Assembly (NCBI GenBank): GCA_028386065.3
Contig: JAKUCV010001948.1
Coordinates: forward strand, 1 to 64,000
DNA from: Turnera subulata
Taxonomy: Eukaryota; Streptophyta; Magnoliopsida; Malpighiales; Passifloraceae
Direction: 5' to 3'
Length of the DNA stretch: 64,000 bases
Both the position numbers and the translations under genes were made by a program. Below the pieces are notes generated by a model that did no database searches, was not told the origin of the DNA, and was given only the letters and a program-made list of their open reading frames with translations. This document shows positions 11,809-23,640 of the stretch, one piece after another. The first letter of the stretch is position 1, and every line of letters begins with the position of its first letter.

Positions 11809-12315
11809 CTAGGTCTCCGTGAGCAGAACCATGTTGGGCTTGTACTGGTTCTTCAGGTCCCTCAGGGTACGCGAGAACTCCTGGGAACGCCTACCGATTC
11901 CTCTGCAGTTCCACACCAGCAGTCGTGCCTTTGGCCAAGTTGGGGGTAACCGAGTGACTCTGGGCATGCTCTGGGCAGTCATCGAGAGCTGGTAGTAGGT
12001 ACCTTGGTCCAGGAAATGGCAAGTGGGCTCTAGATTGAATTCCTGAAGTCTTTCAGAGATGAAAAACATGACGGAATTGGCCGAGCCATAGAAGGAAGTC
12101 CTCAGGGTGCCTTGGTCCTCCAGGAAGAACGTCTCTTCCATGGGAGTGACGAAGAATCTGGAGGAGTAGAGTTCGTCGACGAAGACCAGACGAGGCATCC
12201 TGCCGAGCTCGTTCGGTAGTTCCTCTGGACGCTCGTTGATCATGCTGTAGGCCAGCCAGTTTCTTCTGCCTAAGGAGGCACCCTCGACGAAGAAGATAGA
12301 TGATGGAGCAAGCAT
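11809..12315 (-). pseudogene. LINE endonuclease N-terminus joined to an unrecognised N-terminal segment
   Basis: This 168-codon frame starts at an ATG. Its last ~40 residues read KARLLVWNCRGIGRR...NMVLLTET, the conserved opening of the plant LINE ORF2 endonuclease (WNCRG motif, then the catalytic E in the TET motif). Residues 1 to about 125 match nothing I know and hold no evident domain or membrane segment. Beyond the frame, minus-strand codons resembling GGMWFSWN continue the endonuclease after a stop or frameshift. It is probably a broken ORF2; whether the N-terminal part is LINE leader, ORF1 remnant or captured sequence is unknown. Confidence 0.6.
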
Positions 12316-12477
12316 CGTGTTTTGGACGCGTTGGTGTTTTGTTTTTCTGAGTATTGTGGTTTTGTTTGCCTGAGCGTTTGTTTGCTTTTAGATGCTTTGC
12401 GGTTTTTGCTTTCCGTTGTTTTGCCTTTTATAGGAAAATGTTTACCTGTTTTTCAAAGTATAGACCCCACCTGTTCC

Positions 12478-12740
12478 CGAAAAAAAAAAAGAAAGAAGAA
12501 GAAGAAGGAAATAGAAAAGAAAGGAAGAAAAAAAGGGTAAAAGAAAAGAAAAGGGAAAGAAAAAAAGAGAGGAAAAAAACAGTAAAAAAGAGAAAAAAAG
12601 AAGAGATGGAAATGGAAAAAGAGGAAGAAAAAGTAAGAAAATAAAAAAAAAAAAGAAAGAGAAGGAAGCAGTAAAGAAAAAAAAGAAGAAAAAAAAAGGA
12701 AATAAAAAGAAAAAAAGAGAAAGAGAAAGAAAAATAAAAT
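12478..12740 (+). repeat. A/G-rich low-complexity tract
   Basis: Some 260 bp is made almost entirely of A with scattered G on the plus strand. It lies between LINE A and the chromovirus-like 3' end. Frames reading through it are Lys/Glu-rich or Phe/Ser-rich artefacts. Confidence 0.8.
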
Positions 12741-14109
12741 AAAATATTTTTTCGGGGATAGGAAAAGTAGATTCTTTTCACAAAACTCCAAACCGTTTTC
12801 ATTCTTCAAGGTGTTGCTTTTTGAAAATTTTGCCGTTGCCTCATTTATTACTTCATCACTTTATATGTTTTTCGGGCTACAAACGCAAGTGTTTTTCAGC
12901 CCCTTTCCATCTCACAATTTTCTATCGGCCTGGCTACCTTGACATTTCCTTTTTATGGCTTTTTCTACATTTTCTACATCTTTTATCACATGCATCCGTG
13001 ACCGTTGTGGCTAGATTGAAGGGACCATACCTCGGGTGGAGTGCATGTGCTACAAGGTTGCTCCTGTTTGGACATCATGGAACGAGACCTGACAGACGTT
13101 TTTGGCTCATGCGGAGTTTGTGGACAAGTGGATAACGTTTCTTTCGAGGGACACAGGACGTTCTCGTGATCATCGCCTTGCGAGTTAACGGATGTCTTTT
13201 TCACGAGGGAAACCGACGTCACCGTTAGCTGTGCACGTTACGTTTCTCGGGATCGAGAATGTTTACGACCGATATGAGCGCTGATCATGAAAATATGCTT
13301 TTTTTTTAACTTCTTTATGTTTTGGTTTTGTTAAACGAGTTTTGTTTTGTTCTTAATTTCTTTATGTTGGTTTTACTTCCTTTTATTGGTTCTTATTTTA
13401 ATATCTTTATGTTGAATTTTATTTTTCTTCTTGATGGTTTTGTTTCGCTTTTAAATATTTTGCTTTTTTGTTGAACATGAGTTTTCATATCTTAACAAGA
13501 AATTTGTTCTAAAAAAAAGTTGTTTTATTTTATTTCTTCTTAAAGTTTTACAATACAGAGAAGAAGTACTCTAAGAAGTTACATGCTTCTCAAGGTCTTT
13601 TACAAGTTTTTGGATGTTTTTCACGTGAGGTAAGAGTTCCGCACACTCCAGTTCTATCTGCATCACCGTCGAGCTGACCTTCCTCAGTGAGACGTTCAGC
13701 TCGATAGTGTCTGCTGTGGAGTGCTGCTTTCAGCTGTTGCTTTGCCCTTCCGATCATCAGCTTTCTTGCTAGCACACTTCTTTCGCTGTCTTGGGGAGAC
13801 CACCATATCTTCCTTCAGACTGATGGTGTCTTTCTTGAACCGCTTCTTGGGAGGTTCTTCATCGGAGCTTGTCGGGAAAGCAATACCACCGATATAGCTA
13901 TTGTCTTTGGAGTCTGAGGTGGTTCTTGATCTCAGTGGAGAGTCCATGACTGTGTGTGAGTTTGCCAGTCATGAGGTTCGATTCTTATAGCGGAGGAGAT
14001 GTCGCTTAAGGGTATAAGCGGTATCTCGCGTTGAGTTTGGACAGCTGATAGAGTATACCAGAAGCTTATCATGGTAGGACCCACGGATAAGACGGAACTT
14101 TGAGGACAA
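12741..14109 (+). other. Probable internal region of a chromovirus-like element, no pol seen
   Basis: This stretch precedes a PPT and a long 3' LTR, so it should be retrotransposon interior. I find no reverse transcriptase, integrase or chromodomain in any frame. One antisense frame (13696-13947) is present. The part near 13980-14110 is typical untranslated sequence before a PPT. It is either a deleted or non-autonomous derivative, or unrelated DNA joined to the LTR. Confidence 0.4.
13696..13947 (-). CDS. Small basic antisense frame, unrecognised
   Basis: This is an 83-residue frame from ATG on the minus strand, about 185 bp upstream of the PPT and antisense to the LTR element. It has a Ser/Asp/Glu patch (SSDEEPPKKRFKK) followed by a second basic cluster (RQRKKCASKK and DRKGK), arranged like a bipartite nuclear-localisation signal. 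I recognise no family. Antisense extra ORFs near the 3' LTR are known in some plant Ty3 lineages, so it may be a fragment of one. Short length leaves chance as a real alternative. Confidence 0.25.
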   Translation of the reverse strand: MDSPLRSRTTSDSKDNSYIGGIAFPTSSDEEPPKKRFKKDTISLKEDMVVSPRQRKKCASKKADDRKGKATAESSTPQQTLSS

Positions 14110-14132
14110 AATTCTTTTTAAGATGGGTAGAC
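14110..14132 (+). other. Polypurine tract before chromovirus-like 3' LTR
   Basis: The stretch TTCTTTTTAAGATGGGTAG-AC directly precedes TGTAACAGCCCGGG. The pattern of an AGGAC(A/G)AAATT word, then TTTTAAG and a G-run before TGTAAC, is typical of Tekay/Del chromovirus 3' ends, and mirrors the minus-strand element at 46376-46400. Confidence 0.65.
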
Positions 14133-16197
14133 TGTAACAGCCCGGGTAAAATTTGAATTTTTACCGAGACTGTAAAAGTGTTTTTACAGTGATTAATTCA
14201 AGGTAAATCGAGCGTCGTTTTTCGAAACTGAGTTTTTTCCCGCGCTAGGGATTTTTCGGACCTAAGTTGGTATTTTTCGGGTCCCGGAATCCTCAGAAAA
14301 ATCACATCGGAAAAATAACTAAGGGGGGTATGCAGTTATTTTCTGGTCCGGTTTGGACACGCCTGCATTATTGAGGCAATAATGCAGGCAACGCCTTATC
14401 TTTTTCTGCCTGTGTCGCCCGTGCTAGCCTCCTATGATACCTGTGATTTTTTTTGCTTCCAGTGCACATCACCAGCCTTCATCTCCATCTTTTCTCTGCA
14501 AACACCAACCTCCTCTCCTCTGCAAAACTTCACCTGCAATTCTTTAAACCCACTGCCAGAAAACCTATACCATCTACTGAACCAAACCAGAAAAAAATAA
14601 AACAACAACAACCCACATACACCAAAATTATGTCGTTTTGGCAAACAACCCCACCATCACCATTTCTTCTTCTTCCTCCACCTTCTTCTTCACTGCCGAG
14701 ACCACCATCCACCACTGCGAGCCGCACGCGGCACCACCACGCCTACACCAGCAAACGCGACTGCCGCCTCTCCTCCTCCACCCCCTTCCACCTCACGCCA
14801 CCGCCAAGCAGCACCGGGTCGAGACGAGCCTGCAGACGGCCACGACCCACCTGCAGCCTCGCGCCCGTTGCCTCTGCCGTGCAGCATAGCCTTTGTACTC
14901 CTCGCTTTCGTCGCCGTCGAGGCAAGCCGCAGCCTCCTCCTTCTCTCTCGCCGCGCCGCCCTTGACAGCCGAACCGAGTCACGCCTCCACCTCGCCTTGT
15001 CGCACGCAGCCACCGACGCCAGCAGCGACACCACCGACGGCTGCAACCACCCGCCACCGGTTCGCCTGCACCTCGTGTCGCCTCCTCGCCGTCCTTCTTC
15101 CTCGCATCGCCGCCGGCCAAAGGACCTGTGGAGCCGGATCTTGAGGGTGAGTAACCCGACTGTGCGATCGGGTCATGGATACGGGTCCGGTTGATCCGGA
15201 TGCCACCTGGGCTCTTGAGTGCCTGGGCCGGATTAGATTGCTGGGCCTGAGCATGGGCTCTAGCCTTGGTCCAGGCCTTGCACCTGGGTTGGATTTCCTT
15301 GGATGTTTGACCTTGGGCTTGGGTTGGGCTGCATAGTATGGCCGAGTCCGTTATTTAAAAAAATACCTATGTAATAGTAAAATATATTTGCTGGAAAAAA
15401 ATGGTTTTATAAATTGTATAATTTTTGAAAATAGGCAGAATAATTAATTTGACCTGAGATAATTATTCATTTGATATATCTAGAAAATAATTACTTAGAC
15501 ATGTTATTTTGGAAAATTAAAGTAATTATGTTATGGTTATAATAATAATAATGTGGTAAGTATGAGTTATAGTATTTTGGAAAAAAATATATATGGTATA
15601 CATAATTTATATTACCAAAAACAAGAGAATTATGTTGACATTATTATGGTTTGGAAATGTATTTTACCTTTGGAAAATATATATTTGTATATTTATAAAT
15701 TCGTATTTATTTTTAGAAAATAAGTTTGTATGATTAATTTTTCAGGAAATATGGTTTTCTAAAGATAATAATATTTGGTAATTATATTTTTGCAAGAAAT
15801 ATATTTTATGGAAATAATTTCGGGAAAAATACATATATATGATATAATTTCTAGGAAAATTTTATTGTTATTATTTTGGAAGACAAAGTACAATTATTCT
15901 ATAAAAAATATTTAAAAGAGATTTTTAATTAAAGTATGGTATCGAAATTATATTCGGATGTACGTACGGTATAATATTTTCGGTAAAAGATGATAATAAA
16001 AGATATGAACTGGGATGGATTTATTTTGCAGTATTGGCATCATAGTATACCGATTATGTGCATTTATGTGAGTATATATTGTTTTTTTTGTATAGGTTTT
16101 GATATCGGGCAGTTTCCCGAGGAGCCGGCGTTGGACCGGTCATTATCTTCAGAGTTGAGTAACCGACCAAGGTGAGGATGGATTTTCTTCAATATGT

Positions 16198-17759
16198 TGT
16201 AAGTATCCGGTTCATGCAATTGACAATCAAAAGCACAAAATACAACATGTATGCGCAGCGGAAATACCGGATACACATGGAGGATCCATGTGAAGGGAGC
16301 TAAACTGAATAACAATTTTTCATGCCTGTAACGGTTGAGGTCTTTCACCCAACTGCAGAACCGAATCAGCTAGAGCCAGACAAAAGCCTCGCCCCTCTAC
16401 GGTATCCACACGAACTGCTGTAACCGGTAGAAGAACATCTCACGATCTTCAACCCGAGCTCTCCCGAACTGGTGTGCTAGCAACAGAAAACGGGAGCTGT
16501 GTGGTGTTTAGTTTCTTCTTTCTTTTTCAAAGAATGAAGTGGATGGTATGTGTTTTTCCTCTCAATTTTCAGACCTCTCAAGACACTCTCAAGACTTTGA
16601 AAACTATCTAAGACAAGTGAGGAAGAGGCTCAAGAGTAATCTGATTACTCTCCACACAAATGCATAATGAAGGGGAGCTAATGGCCAACAAGGTGGACCA
16701 TTAGATAATATGATTGTGTCTCCACACAAAACATGTCTCCACTAATCCATTATCACACAACTCATCACAGCACTAGTTTGGTTAAATTATTCTGACAATA
16801 ACTGAACCAAACCAGCCCAAAACGACCCTGGTCCGACCACGGTCCAACCGCGGTCCAACCACACCTTGGTTCAACCATGGTCCAACCACGGTTCAACCAC
16901 CTGCTCGAATCAACGGCTGTATGTGTGTGACCCTGTAGGCACTTGTACATTCGGCAATAATCGTAAAATCTCATTTCACAATTATAAGCAAAGAGCGGCG
17001 TCTAGCAACACATCATTGCCACCCGAACGACAAGATCAATACTGATTCCACGTGCCTCGGAACAGGTCATCGTCCCTTCGTCCCATTATCAAGATTAAAC
17101 ACGAGACATGGAATATCTCAATCTCGTATATGTTTAATCTCGGTTTCTTGATCCTCGAGTTAACCGGTAAAACGGATACCAATGATATCATATATCATTA
17201 TCCGAGCATGGCCATTCATTTATGGTTCAACTCTATCAAGAAACACTCCGATAATATACCCGTTATATGGGTTGGACGAATCCCCTCTGGATCATACAAA
17301 ACCCACTACGCACTCATCATACACCCAATAATTACCCTTACGCCTATCCAGTTACGGATGACCAGGAATAATATCAAAGCATATGACTCACATGTTGAGA
17401 ACCTTGATGATCACAGGTCTAAGGACAATACATTATAAGAACCGCTATCGACTAAACATATAACGTTCCATGTAGCGTTCTTATGTGGGTCGGTCCAGTC
17501 CACAAGTTCTCTAACTTGTACCCGTATGTAGAATTCATATCACATATGCTATTCTCAACATACGCTAGTCTTAATTTATTATTACAACCCATCCATTATA
17601 ATAATCGACTAGGGACAATTTAAGAATATGAAATATTCTAGGGTTATAAGTATGTGCAAGCGTTTATCTCATAAACGATACTTATTGGAATAACCTTAAT
17701 GCGTATACATGACTACAAATAATCATCCATGATTGGCTTTTGGGCGTATTACACTAACA
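16198..17759 (-). repeat. 3' LTR of minus-strand copia
   Basis: This 1,562-bp LTR is complete. A PPT (CAAGTGGGAGAT read on the minus strand) adjoins its inner edge at 17760-17771. Around 16826-16902 is a run of short units built on GGTCCAACCACG and GGTTCAACCA; the partner LTR has one unit fewer (about 22555-22617). Its part from about 16507 on aligns with 22227-23475. Confidence 0.88.
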
Positions 17760-17846
17760 ATCTCCCACTTGCACTAAAGCCAATCATCCATATATCTCAT
17801 ACTTGTGGATCTAGCATGACCATCATGCTTCCGCTGCGTGAGAAGA

Positions 17847-20771
17847 TTAGACAATAGATCTCCTACTTTGTTCCCAAAAGGAACTACACACAACCTCAGT
17901 TGTAGAGTCGGCTACTGTCTCTTGCTTGGAACTCTTCCAGCATACAGTACCTTGCTTAGAACTCTTCCAGCACACAGCCCCACCTCTAAGACAAAACATA
18001 TAACCTGACTGCGATCTAAAATCATCCCTATCGGTTTGGAAGCTAGCATCAGTGTAACCCTTTACAACGAGCTCATCCACGCTTTCGTAAACCAGGAATG
18101 CATCCTTAGTCCTTCTCAAGTACTTAAGGATGTTCTTTACCGCTGTCCAGTGACACTCACCGGGATCAGCTTGGTATATGCTTGTGACACTCAAAGCATA
18201 AGCGACATCTGGTCCAGTACATAACATGGCATACATGATAGATCCTATTGCCGAAGCATAAGGAATCTTACTCATCCGCTCTCTCTCCTTAGATGTACTA
18301 GGACATTGATTCTTTGAGAGAGATATGCCATGTGACAAGGGCAAGAACCCTTTCTTGGAATCTTGCATGCTAAACCTCTTTAGCACCTTGTCAATATACG
18401 TACTTTGACTTAGCCCGAGAAGCCTTTTGGATCTATCTCTATAGATCTTTATACCTAACACATAGGCAGCTTCTCCTAAGTCCTTCATCGAGAAATTCTT
18501 TCCTAACCAAGTCTTTACGGACTGTAGTGTCGGAATGTCATTCCCAATGAGCAAGATGTCGTCAACATACAACAACAAGAAAACAATGGTGCTCCCACTA
18601 ACCTTCTTGTAAACACATGGTTCATCTTCGTTCTTGATGAAACCAAACTCTTTGATTACATCATTAAAACGAAGATTCCAACTCCTAGAAGCTTGCTTCA
18701 ATCCATAAATGGATCTCTGCAACTTGCATACCATATTGGCATTCTCTGGATTGACAAAACCTTCAGGCTGTGTCATGTACACATCCTCTAAAAGATTCCC
18801 GTTAAGGAAGGCGGTTTTGACATCCATTTGCCATATCTCATAATCATAGTATGCCGCTATAGCCAATAGAATCCGGATGGATTTAACCATGGCAACCGGT
18901 GAGAAAGTTTCATCATAGTCAATACCATGAACTTGCTTGAAACCTTTCGCAACCAATCGCCCTTTATAGGTAATCACATTACCATCCATGTCGGTCTTTC
19001 TCTTAAAGACCCATTTGCACCCAATGGGTTTTACCCCTTCGGGTGGATCAACCAAGGTCCATACCTTGTTTTCGTACATGGATTCCATTTCCGAATTCAT
19101 GGCCTCTAGCCACTTCTCAGAGTCCGGACCCGTAATGGCCTGCTGATAGGAAGTGGGCTCATCCTCATCTATGAGCATCACGTCTCCAGCATGAGTCATG
19201 AGAAATCCATATCTCTCAGGCTCATACCGAGTCCTATCCGACCTACGCGGTCCATGTGTTACAGGCACAGGAATCTCATCCACAACTTCTTGTGGTTCCT
19301 GCCCTTGTTCCATCTCAGCCTCTATCTCTCGAACTTCTTCGAGTTCTACTTTCCTCCCACTGATTCTTCTAGAAATAAATTCCCTTTCTAGAAAAATAGC
19401 AGTCCGAGCCACAAACACTTTGTGCTCTAAAGGATTATAGAAATAATACCCTTTCGTTTCCTTAGGGTATCCTACAAAGAGGCACTTGTCGGATTTAGGG
19501 CCGAGTTTATCCGAAGCTTCACGTCTTACGTAAGCCTCACAACCCCAAATTCTCATAAAAGACAAATTGGGACGCTTCCCAGTCCATATCTCATATGGTG
19601 TCTTTTCGACGGATTTAGATGGAACACGGTTTAGTGTAAAAGCTGCACTCAATAATGCATGTCCCCAAAACGAAGGAGGAAGGTCAGCTTGACTCATCAT
19701 CGAACGTACCATGTCCAACAAGGTTCTATTCCTCCTTTCGGATACACCATTCCATTGAGGCGTACCCGGCGGAGTGAGCTGTGATACTATACCACACTCC
19801 TTTAGATGATCAAGGAATTCTCGGTCTAAGTATTCACCTCCTCGATCTGATCGAAGCATCTTAATACTTTTACCGAGTTGATTCTGTACTTCATTCTTGA
19901 ATTCTTTGAACTTTTCAAAGGATTCTGACTTGTGTCTCATTAGATACACATAGCCATATCTACTGAAATCGTCAGTAAATGTAATGAAGTATGAAAAACC
20001 ACCTCTAGCCTGTGTGGACATAGGTCCGCATACATCACTATGTATAAGACCTAATAAGTCCGATGCTCTCTCACCCTTACCGGTAAAAGGAGCCTTCGTC
20101 ATTTTGCCTAACAAACACGACTCACACGTCTCAAATGATTCATAATCAAATGAGTCTAAAAGTCCATCTTTATGGAGTTTAGATATACGAGTCTCGTTTA
20201 TATGGCCTAAACGACAATGCCAAAGGTACGTTTCATTGGAATCATTCGTTCTAACCTTCTTCGTGTTAACGTTATAGATTGCGGTTTCTAGGTTTAGAAC
20301 ATACAAACCATTGCTCAAATATGCACCACCATAATATACATCATTGAAATAAATGGAACAACAATTGTCCTTTATTACAAATGAAAATCCTTTCTTGTCA
20401 AGACAAGATACAGAAATCAGATTCCTGCTAATGGTTGGTACATAATAGCAATCGTCTAGTTCCAAAACTAAACCACTCGGTAAGGATAGATAGTAAGTTC
20501 CTACGGCTAATGCAGCAACTCTTGCTCCATTTCCCATACGTAGGTCTATCTCACCCTTAGCCAATCTCCTACTCTTTCTTTGTTCCTGCATATTTACACA
20601 AATGTGAGAACCACATCCGGTATCTAATACCCATGATGCAGAGAAAGAGATATTCGCTTCTATAACGAACATACCTGAAGTGGAAGTCTCATTCCCTTCT
20701 TCTTCTTCAACTCTTGAAGATAAACCGGGCAGTTCCGTCTCCAATGGCCAGACTTCTTGCAATGGAAGCAT
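17847..20771 (-). pseudogene. Copia pol: protease, integrase, RT, RNase H
   Basis: A continuous 974-codon minus-strand frame. In order: aspartic protease with the motif VLDTGCGSH; integrase HHCC (H-C-RLGH...CESC) and catalytic triad in HSD, LRSDRGGEY and SERRNRT; reverse transcriptase with DVKTAFLNG and LLYVDDILL; RNase H with GYTDASF. All protease, integrase and RT key residues are present. The RNase H is damaged: a short in-frame direct duplication repeats the VCWKSSKQ segment, and the C-terminus leaves frame soon after DSTTE, losing the family's AEYIA motif. The first ~25 codons at the right end are an out-of-frame read of the gag zinc knuckle; the true pol frame joins gag near 20700 by a one-base shift. 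Confidence 0.93.
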
Positions 20772-21514
20772 TCGCCTTCCTTTGCAATACCACCTTTAGG
20801 TTTTAGTATTTGTGAAGAAGATGCACCAAACCTTTTGGTGGATTTCTTCATCTTAGCTTTACCCTTTCCTTTGTCACCTCCAAGCATCAATATGCTATTG
20901 GATTTACTTACCTTCATTTGTTGCTCAGTTGTTCCCAACATGTTGAGCAACTCGGACAAGGACTTGTCAAGATGGTTCATATTGAAGTTCATGACAAATT
21001 GACTGTAGCTATCCGGCAACGATTGCAGGACTAGGTCAACAGCCAATTCCTTCTACAAAGGAAACCCTAGACCCTCAAGGCTTTCGATGTATCCAATCAT
21101 CTTAAGCACATAAGGTCTGGCGGGAGATGACTCAGCCATTCTGCTTTGGAACAGTGCCTTAGAGGTCTCGTACCTCTCATGCCTTGCTTGCTCCCCAAAG
21201 AGCATCTTAAGGTGTTCGATCATATCGAATGCCCCCATGTTCTCGTGTTGCTTCTGAAGCTAAGATTCCATGTTAACAAGCATGAGGCATCCTATATCCA
21301 ATGCATCATCTAGATGCTTCTTGTAAGCATCCCTTTTTGCCCTTGGTGCACTAGGCGCCGGTTCACTCGGAACGGGCCCTTCGAGGACATACAATTTCTT
21401 TTCTTGTTTGAGGACAATCCTCAAGTTACGATACCATTTCAGGAAGTTATTCCCGTTTAACTTTTCCTTCTCAAGGACCGATCGCAGTGACAATGTGCTA
21501 GTGTTTTGTGCCAT
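20660..21514 (-). pseudogene. Copia gag with two in-frame TAG codons
   Basis: The start is the ATG at 21514 (MAQNTSTLSL), chosen because the residues after it match copia gag openings (KLNGNNFLKWYRNLRIVLKQ). The frame runs through a capsid-like region with MIEHLKMLFGEQAR and a zinc knuckle CFHCKKSGHWRRNC (CX2CX4HX4C, near 20780). It is interrupted by TAG at about 21260 and again near 21050; both sides are in the same frame, so each is a point mutation. A frameshift near 20700 separates it from pol. It once encoded the capsid/nucleocapsid polyprotein. Confidence 0.85.
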
Positions 21515-21789
21515 GGATACTCTACAACAATGATCAAACTTAGTTAAGTCCAAACCCACAATAAGCAGTCGAGATATTACAATTATCCACTCGCACCTTG
21601 CTAGGATAAACATAGGCACCTTGCTTTGGCAAAACCTACCTAGTGTTGATCTAAGCAATGATGAGTGCTTATCATGGAAGGCAACTAAGAACTTAATATT
21701 TACATCAACATATAATTCCAACACATCACATGCTTGCTCTCGATAAATCATACATTGATGTCATGTAAATTTGGAAACCAAAATACATG

Positions 21790-22237
21790 TGAATATCGAT
21801 GTCTTACTTGAACATCGATGTTTTGAGAATCTGATTCTTCCAACTACTTGGCAGCACTTAGTATTTCGGCCATATCAAGAGCTGTAGAGCTCGGATTTGT
21901 GCAAACCTGGTGTCCCTGGAAAGTTAAGAAGTAGGGCTACAACTTTGCTGTTCAGGCTAGACACCAATTCGGCCTCCTTCTGCCTTGAATTCGCAGTTGA
22001 AGTTACTGGGTTCCACAACATCGATGTTGAACCCTTCAACATCGATGTTTGGAGTTTGCGAATCTGCAAAACATCGATGTTGACACTCAAACATCGATGT
22101 TGGTGGTTTCCGAACCCTCAAAATATCGATGTTGACCATCAAACATCGATGTGGGAGGTCGCCGAACCCTCAAAACATCGATGTTGACCATCAAACATCG
22201 ATGTGGGAGGTCGCCGAACCCTCAAACATCGATGTTT
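21790..22237. repeat. Palindromic ACATCGATGT repeat array in the copia leader
   Basis: The self-complementary word ACATCGATGT, with slight variants, occurs about a dozen times between 21795 and 22235. The right half is a regular tandem array of a roughly 52-bp unit with two copies of the palindrome separated by TTGACCATCAA, followed by GGGAGGTCGCCGAACCCTCAA. The array replaces the inner part of the copia's 5' LTR and its PBS: the matching 310 bp of the other LTR (16198-16507) has no counterpart here. The origin of the array is not known to me. Confidence 0.85.
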
Positions 22238-23475
22238 AGTTTCTTCTTTCTTTTTCAAAGAATGAAGTTGATGGTATATGTTTTTCCTCTCAATTTTCAG
22301 ATCTCTCAAGACACTCTCAAGACTTTGAAAACTATCTAAGACAAGTGAGGAAGAGGCTCAAGAGTAATCTGATTACTCTCCACACAAATGCATAATGAAG
22401 GGGAGCTAATGGCCAACAAGGTGGACCATTAGATAATATGATTGTGTCTCCACACAAAACATGTCTCCACTAATCCATTATCACACAACTCATCACAACA
22501 CTAGTTTGGTTAAATTATTCTGACAATAATTGAACCAAACCAGCCCAAAACGACCCTGGTCCAACCACGGTCCAACCACACCTTGGTTCAACCATGGTCC
22601 AACCACGGTTCACCACCTGCTCGAATCAACGGCTGTAAGTGTGTGACCCTGTAGGCACTTGTATGTTCGGCAATAATCGTAAAATCTCATTTCACAATTA
22701 TAAGCAAAGAGCGGCGTCTAGCAACACATCATTGCCACCCGAACGACAAGATCAATACTGATTCCACGTGCCTCGGAACATGTCATCGTCCCTTCGTCCC
22801 ATTATCAAGATTAAACACGAGACATGGAATATGTCAATCTCATATATGTTTAATCTCGGTTTCTTAATCCTCGAGTTAACCAGTAAAACGGATACCAATG
22901 ATATCATATATTATTATCCGGGCATGGCCATGCATTTACGGTTCAACTCTATCAAGAAACACTCCGATAATATACCCGTTATATGGGTTGGACGAATCCC
23001 CTCTGGATCATACAAAACCCACTACAGACTCATCATACACCCAATCATTACCCTTACGCCTATCCAGTTACGGATGACCAGGAATAATATCAAAGCATAT
23101 GACTCACATGTTGAGAACCTTGATGATCACAGGTCTAAGGACAATACATTATAAGAACCGCTAACGACTAAACATATAACGTTCCATGTAGCGTTCTTAT
23201 GTGGTTCGGTCCAGTCCACAAGTTCTCTAATTTGTACCCATATGTAGAATTCATATCACATATGCAATTCTCAACATACGCTAGTCTTAATTTATTATTA
23301 CAACCCATCCATTATAATAATCGACTAGGGACAATTTAAGAATATGAAATATTCTAGGGTTATAAGTATGTGCAAGCGTTTATCTCATAAACGATACTTA
23401 TTGGAATAACCTTAATGCGTATACATGACTACAAATAATCATCCATGATTGGCTTTTGGGCATATTACACTAACA
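22227..23475 (-). repeat. Partial 5' LTR of minus-strand copia
   Basis: About 1,249 bp aligns closely with 16507-17759, starting at GTTTAGTTTCTTCTTTC and ending TTACACTAACA. The inner ~310 bp of the LTR and the PBS are missing or replaced. The paired 128-codon frames in both LTRs (17052-17438 and 22768-23154) are conserved only because the LTRs are. Confidence 0.85.
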
Positions 23476-23640
23476 TATGTGCCTATATTACTCGGTTGTT
23501 GTGTTTGATGATTGTTGCACTGTTGGGTGTTGAAAGATGATGATATAATTGTCACATGGTAAGTAGTGGTATGACTCGATGGTTTGAGACTGTTTTCTGG
23601 TGGCCATGACCTGGGTTACTTGTGATAAGCATGTCTATGC

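Larger units (their letters stand above)
10517..12320 (-). mobile_element. LINE A, decayed and internally deleted
   Basis: A poly(T) run at 10517-10528 followed by GTCGAAAGGATAAACATTCATTAAT matches the layout of the 3' ends of the other minus-strand LINEs here (near 24840 and 40850). Upstream, on the minus strand, is the start of an apurinic-endonuclease domain (see 11809-12315). Too little space remains between that domain and the 3' end for a reverse transcriptase, so most of ORF2 is deleted. A Mutator-like MITE sits inside it at 10604-11338. The 5' limit is uncertain. Confidence 0.55.
16198..23475 (-). mobile_element. Ty1/copia retrotransposon (full length, rearranged 5' leader)
   Basis: The termini in plus orientation are TGTAAGTATCC and TATTACACTAACA. 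A TATGT target duplication flanks it (16193-16197 and 23476-23480). gag and pol read on the minus strand in the order capsid, zinc knuckle, protease, integrase, reverse transcriptase, RNase H, the Ty1/copia order. The 3' LTR is 16198-17759. The other LTR matches it only from about 22227 to 23475; the rest of that LTR and the PBS are replaced by a segment with ACATCGATGT repeats. Coding damage is modest: two TAG codons and one frameshift in gag, and a truncated RNase H. Confidence 0.92.

Noticed and set aside
14450..15254. Overlapping Pro/Ser/Arg-rich frames that look like a gene
   Set aside because: They lie in the GC-rich part of a chromovirus-type LTR, run on several frames at once and have no domain.
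17052..17438. A 128-codon frame repeated at 22768-23154
   Set aside because: Both are in matching positions of the two LTRs of one copia; conservation is due to LTR pairing, and no protein family is recognised.
21790..22237. CRISPR-like array
   Set aside because: The palindromic words are only 10 bp, spacers are themselves repeated, and the genome is a plant; this is a tandem repeat.
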